Below are positions 5,735 through 6,578 of a stretch of 6,578 nt of DNA, in pieces. Position numbers and translations under genes: made by a program. The stretch lies in the NCBI GenBank assembly GCA_002292895.1, contig DBCE01000029.1:1-6578 (forward strand), read 5' to 3'. The notes below the pieces were generated by a model. That model saw only the letters and a program-made list of their open reading frames with translations, made no database searches and had not been told where the DNA came from. Origin of the DNA: Phycisphaerales bacterium UBA966 (GTDB lineage: Bacteria > Planctomycetota > Phycisphaerae > Phycisphaerales > SM1A02). Each line of letters opens with the position of its first letter. Positions within the stretch are counted from its first letter, which is position 1.

Positions 5735-6578
5735 ACCAACGCAACACGGCTTCGGATGCAAGCGTGCCACTTCGAACGGCGCCATCGATGGAGCCATCCG
5801 TGACGTGGTCGCCGGCAACAAACATGCCGTCATCAATCTCTGTGGATGGTCGCGCGTGAATGTCTGCGGTGTGCTGACGTGGCAAGGCGCGCACAATGCG
5901 ATCCATGCGCAGTAGGCGCCAGCCGCGCATGGCACCAGTGCCAAACCAGCGCTCCATTTGCACCACCATGCGTGCGGTCAGGCTGGACATGCTTTCGGCT
6001 GCCCAATCCACCTCCACCATGTTGAGCGCAATGAGCGACTGACCAGCCGGCGCGTATTCAGGCGCAACGCTGGAGAGGCAAGCCGCGTGATTCACTGGAC
6101 CGTCGCCGGTTCCGTCAAGAAAGAGGGTTGGTTGGTGCAGCGGCGCGGGCAATCGTCCCACGTCGCACGCCCAGTAGAACGTGACGTTGGAGCACCACGC
6201 GCGCGCATTGATACGCGGATCAAGTGCGTGTGCTGCAGACATATCGGTGGCTAGCACGACGGCATCAAAGAGCGATTCGTTGCCGTTTGCAGTGCGCACT
6301 GCAAATGACTTGCCGCGGCGAGCAATACTGCTCACGGGCGCGCGCAGGCGAATGCGTTCCGCTGGTAGCAATGCTGCGATTTGCTTGGGTATCTCGCCCA
6401 TGCCCAGCGCGGGCACAACGGTTTGCCCGCGTGCGAATGTAGAAAAGATGTACTGGAACTGACTGAAGTCAGTGCCCAGCGTGCGGTCAAGAAAGACGCC
6501 GCCGAAGAAACTGCGCATGAAGCCATCCACGGTGGCAATGCCAAGGTCCATGCGGCGCAGCTCATCGAGCGTGCTGCC
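5724..6578 (-). CDS. FAD-dependent amine oxidase/phytoene desaturase-like oxidoreductase, C-terminal part
   Basis: The frame is open to the window edge, so 284 C-terminal residues are visible and the N-terminal dinucleotide-binding region lies outside. The residues before the first visible ATG (6551) are GSTLDELRR and fit the family, so that Met is internal. Family features include FFGGVFLDRTLGTD (24-37), a PALGMGEIPKQIAALLP stretch typical of the substrate-domain edge, a beta-strand DAVVLATD, and the C-terminal FAD-contacting motif FVAGDHVTDGSIDGAVRSG (253-271). These match the protoporphyrinogen oxidase/phytoene desaturase-like flavoproteins, which oxidise or isomerise diverse substrates. 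The substrate cannot be told from this part; pigment or terpenoid chemistry is possible but unproven. Its TGA (5726-5724) lies inside the last codons of the convergent lipoprotein gene, an 11-bp overlap with no terminator hairpin visible. Confidence 0.88.
   Translation of the reverse strand, partial: GSTLDELRRMDLGIATVDGFMRSFFGGVFLDRTLGTDFSQFQYIFSTFARGQTVVPALGMGEIPKQIAALLPAERIRLRAPVSSIARRGKSFAVRTANGNESLFDAVVLATDMSAAHALDPRINARAWCSNVTFYWACDVGRLPAPLHQPTLFLDGTGDGPVNHAACLSSVAPEYAPAGQSLIALNMVEVDWAAESMSSLTARMVVQMERWFGTGAMRGWRLLRMDRIVRALPRQHTADIHARPSTEIDDGMFVAGDHVTDGSIDGAVRSGTLASEAVLRWFNR

Noticed and set aside
5903..5932. 8-bp inverted repeat CCATGCGC / GCGCATGG inside the oxidoreductase gene
   Set aside because: Internal to conserved coding sequence and at chance level for GC-rich DNA.
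1..6578. CRISPR array, tRNA/rRNA, insertion sequence, toxin-antitoxin or defence genes
   Set aside because: No regularly spaced repeats, no tRNA-like cloverleaf noticed, no transposase or nuclease motifs; almost all sequence is accounted for by six housekeeping-like genes.

Overview
The window looks like chromosomal housekeeping DNA from a moderately GC-rich, Gram-negative-type bacterium. The gene content points to a didermic, menaquinone-using lineage that makes menaquinone through futalosine: an M16 peptidase unit with secreted-type tail chemistry, the futalosine-pathway radical SAM enzyme MqnE, the lipid II flippase MurJ and a lipoprotein. The wording of the M16, MqnE and MurJ proteins resembles planctomycetal, Phycisphaerae-like homologues as I remember them. 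That placement is inference from recall, not a search. I see no phage, transposon, CRISPR, tRNA or rRNA sequence.

Layout: (1) 2-1504, + strand: the 3' part of an M16 (insulinase-type) peptidase unit lacking the zinc motif. (2) 1505-1590: a convergent gap holding a small hairpin, plus most of an 18-bp-stem hairpin that runs into the end of the next gene. (3) 1591-2262, - strand: an unrecognised secreted protein. (4) 2263-2334: a short divergent start region. (5) 2335-3669, + strand: mqnE. (6) 3693-5273, - strand: murJ, ending only 23 bp from the end of mqnE. (7) 5318-5734, + strand: a small unrecognised lipoprotein, divergent from murJ. (8) 5724-6578, - strand: the C-terminal part of an FAD-dependent amine-oxidase-like oxidoreductase, overlapping the lipoprotein gene tail to tail by 11 bp and running off the window.

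The six genes alternate strictly in strand (+ - + - + -), so no two neighbours can be co-transcribed as an operon within this window. The known functions (menaquinone synthesis, peptidoglycan precursor flipping, extracytoplasmic proteolysis, FAD redox chemistry) are envelope- or respiration-related, but there is no direct evidence that they work together. I did not find a convincing undescribed multi-gene system. The points most worth a second look are the two strong inverted repeats that bracket the unrecognised secreted gene, the roughly 40-residue insertion in MqnE, and the two uncharacterised exported proteins.
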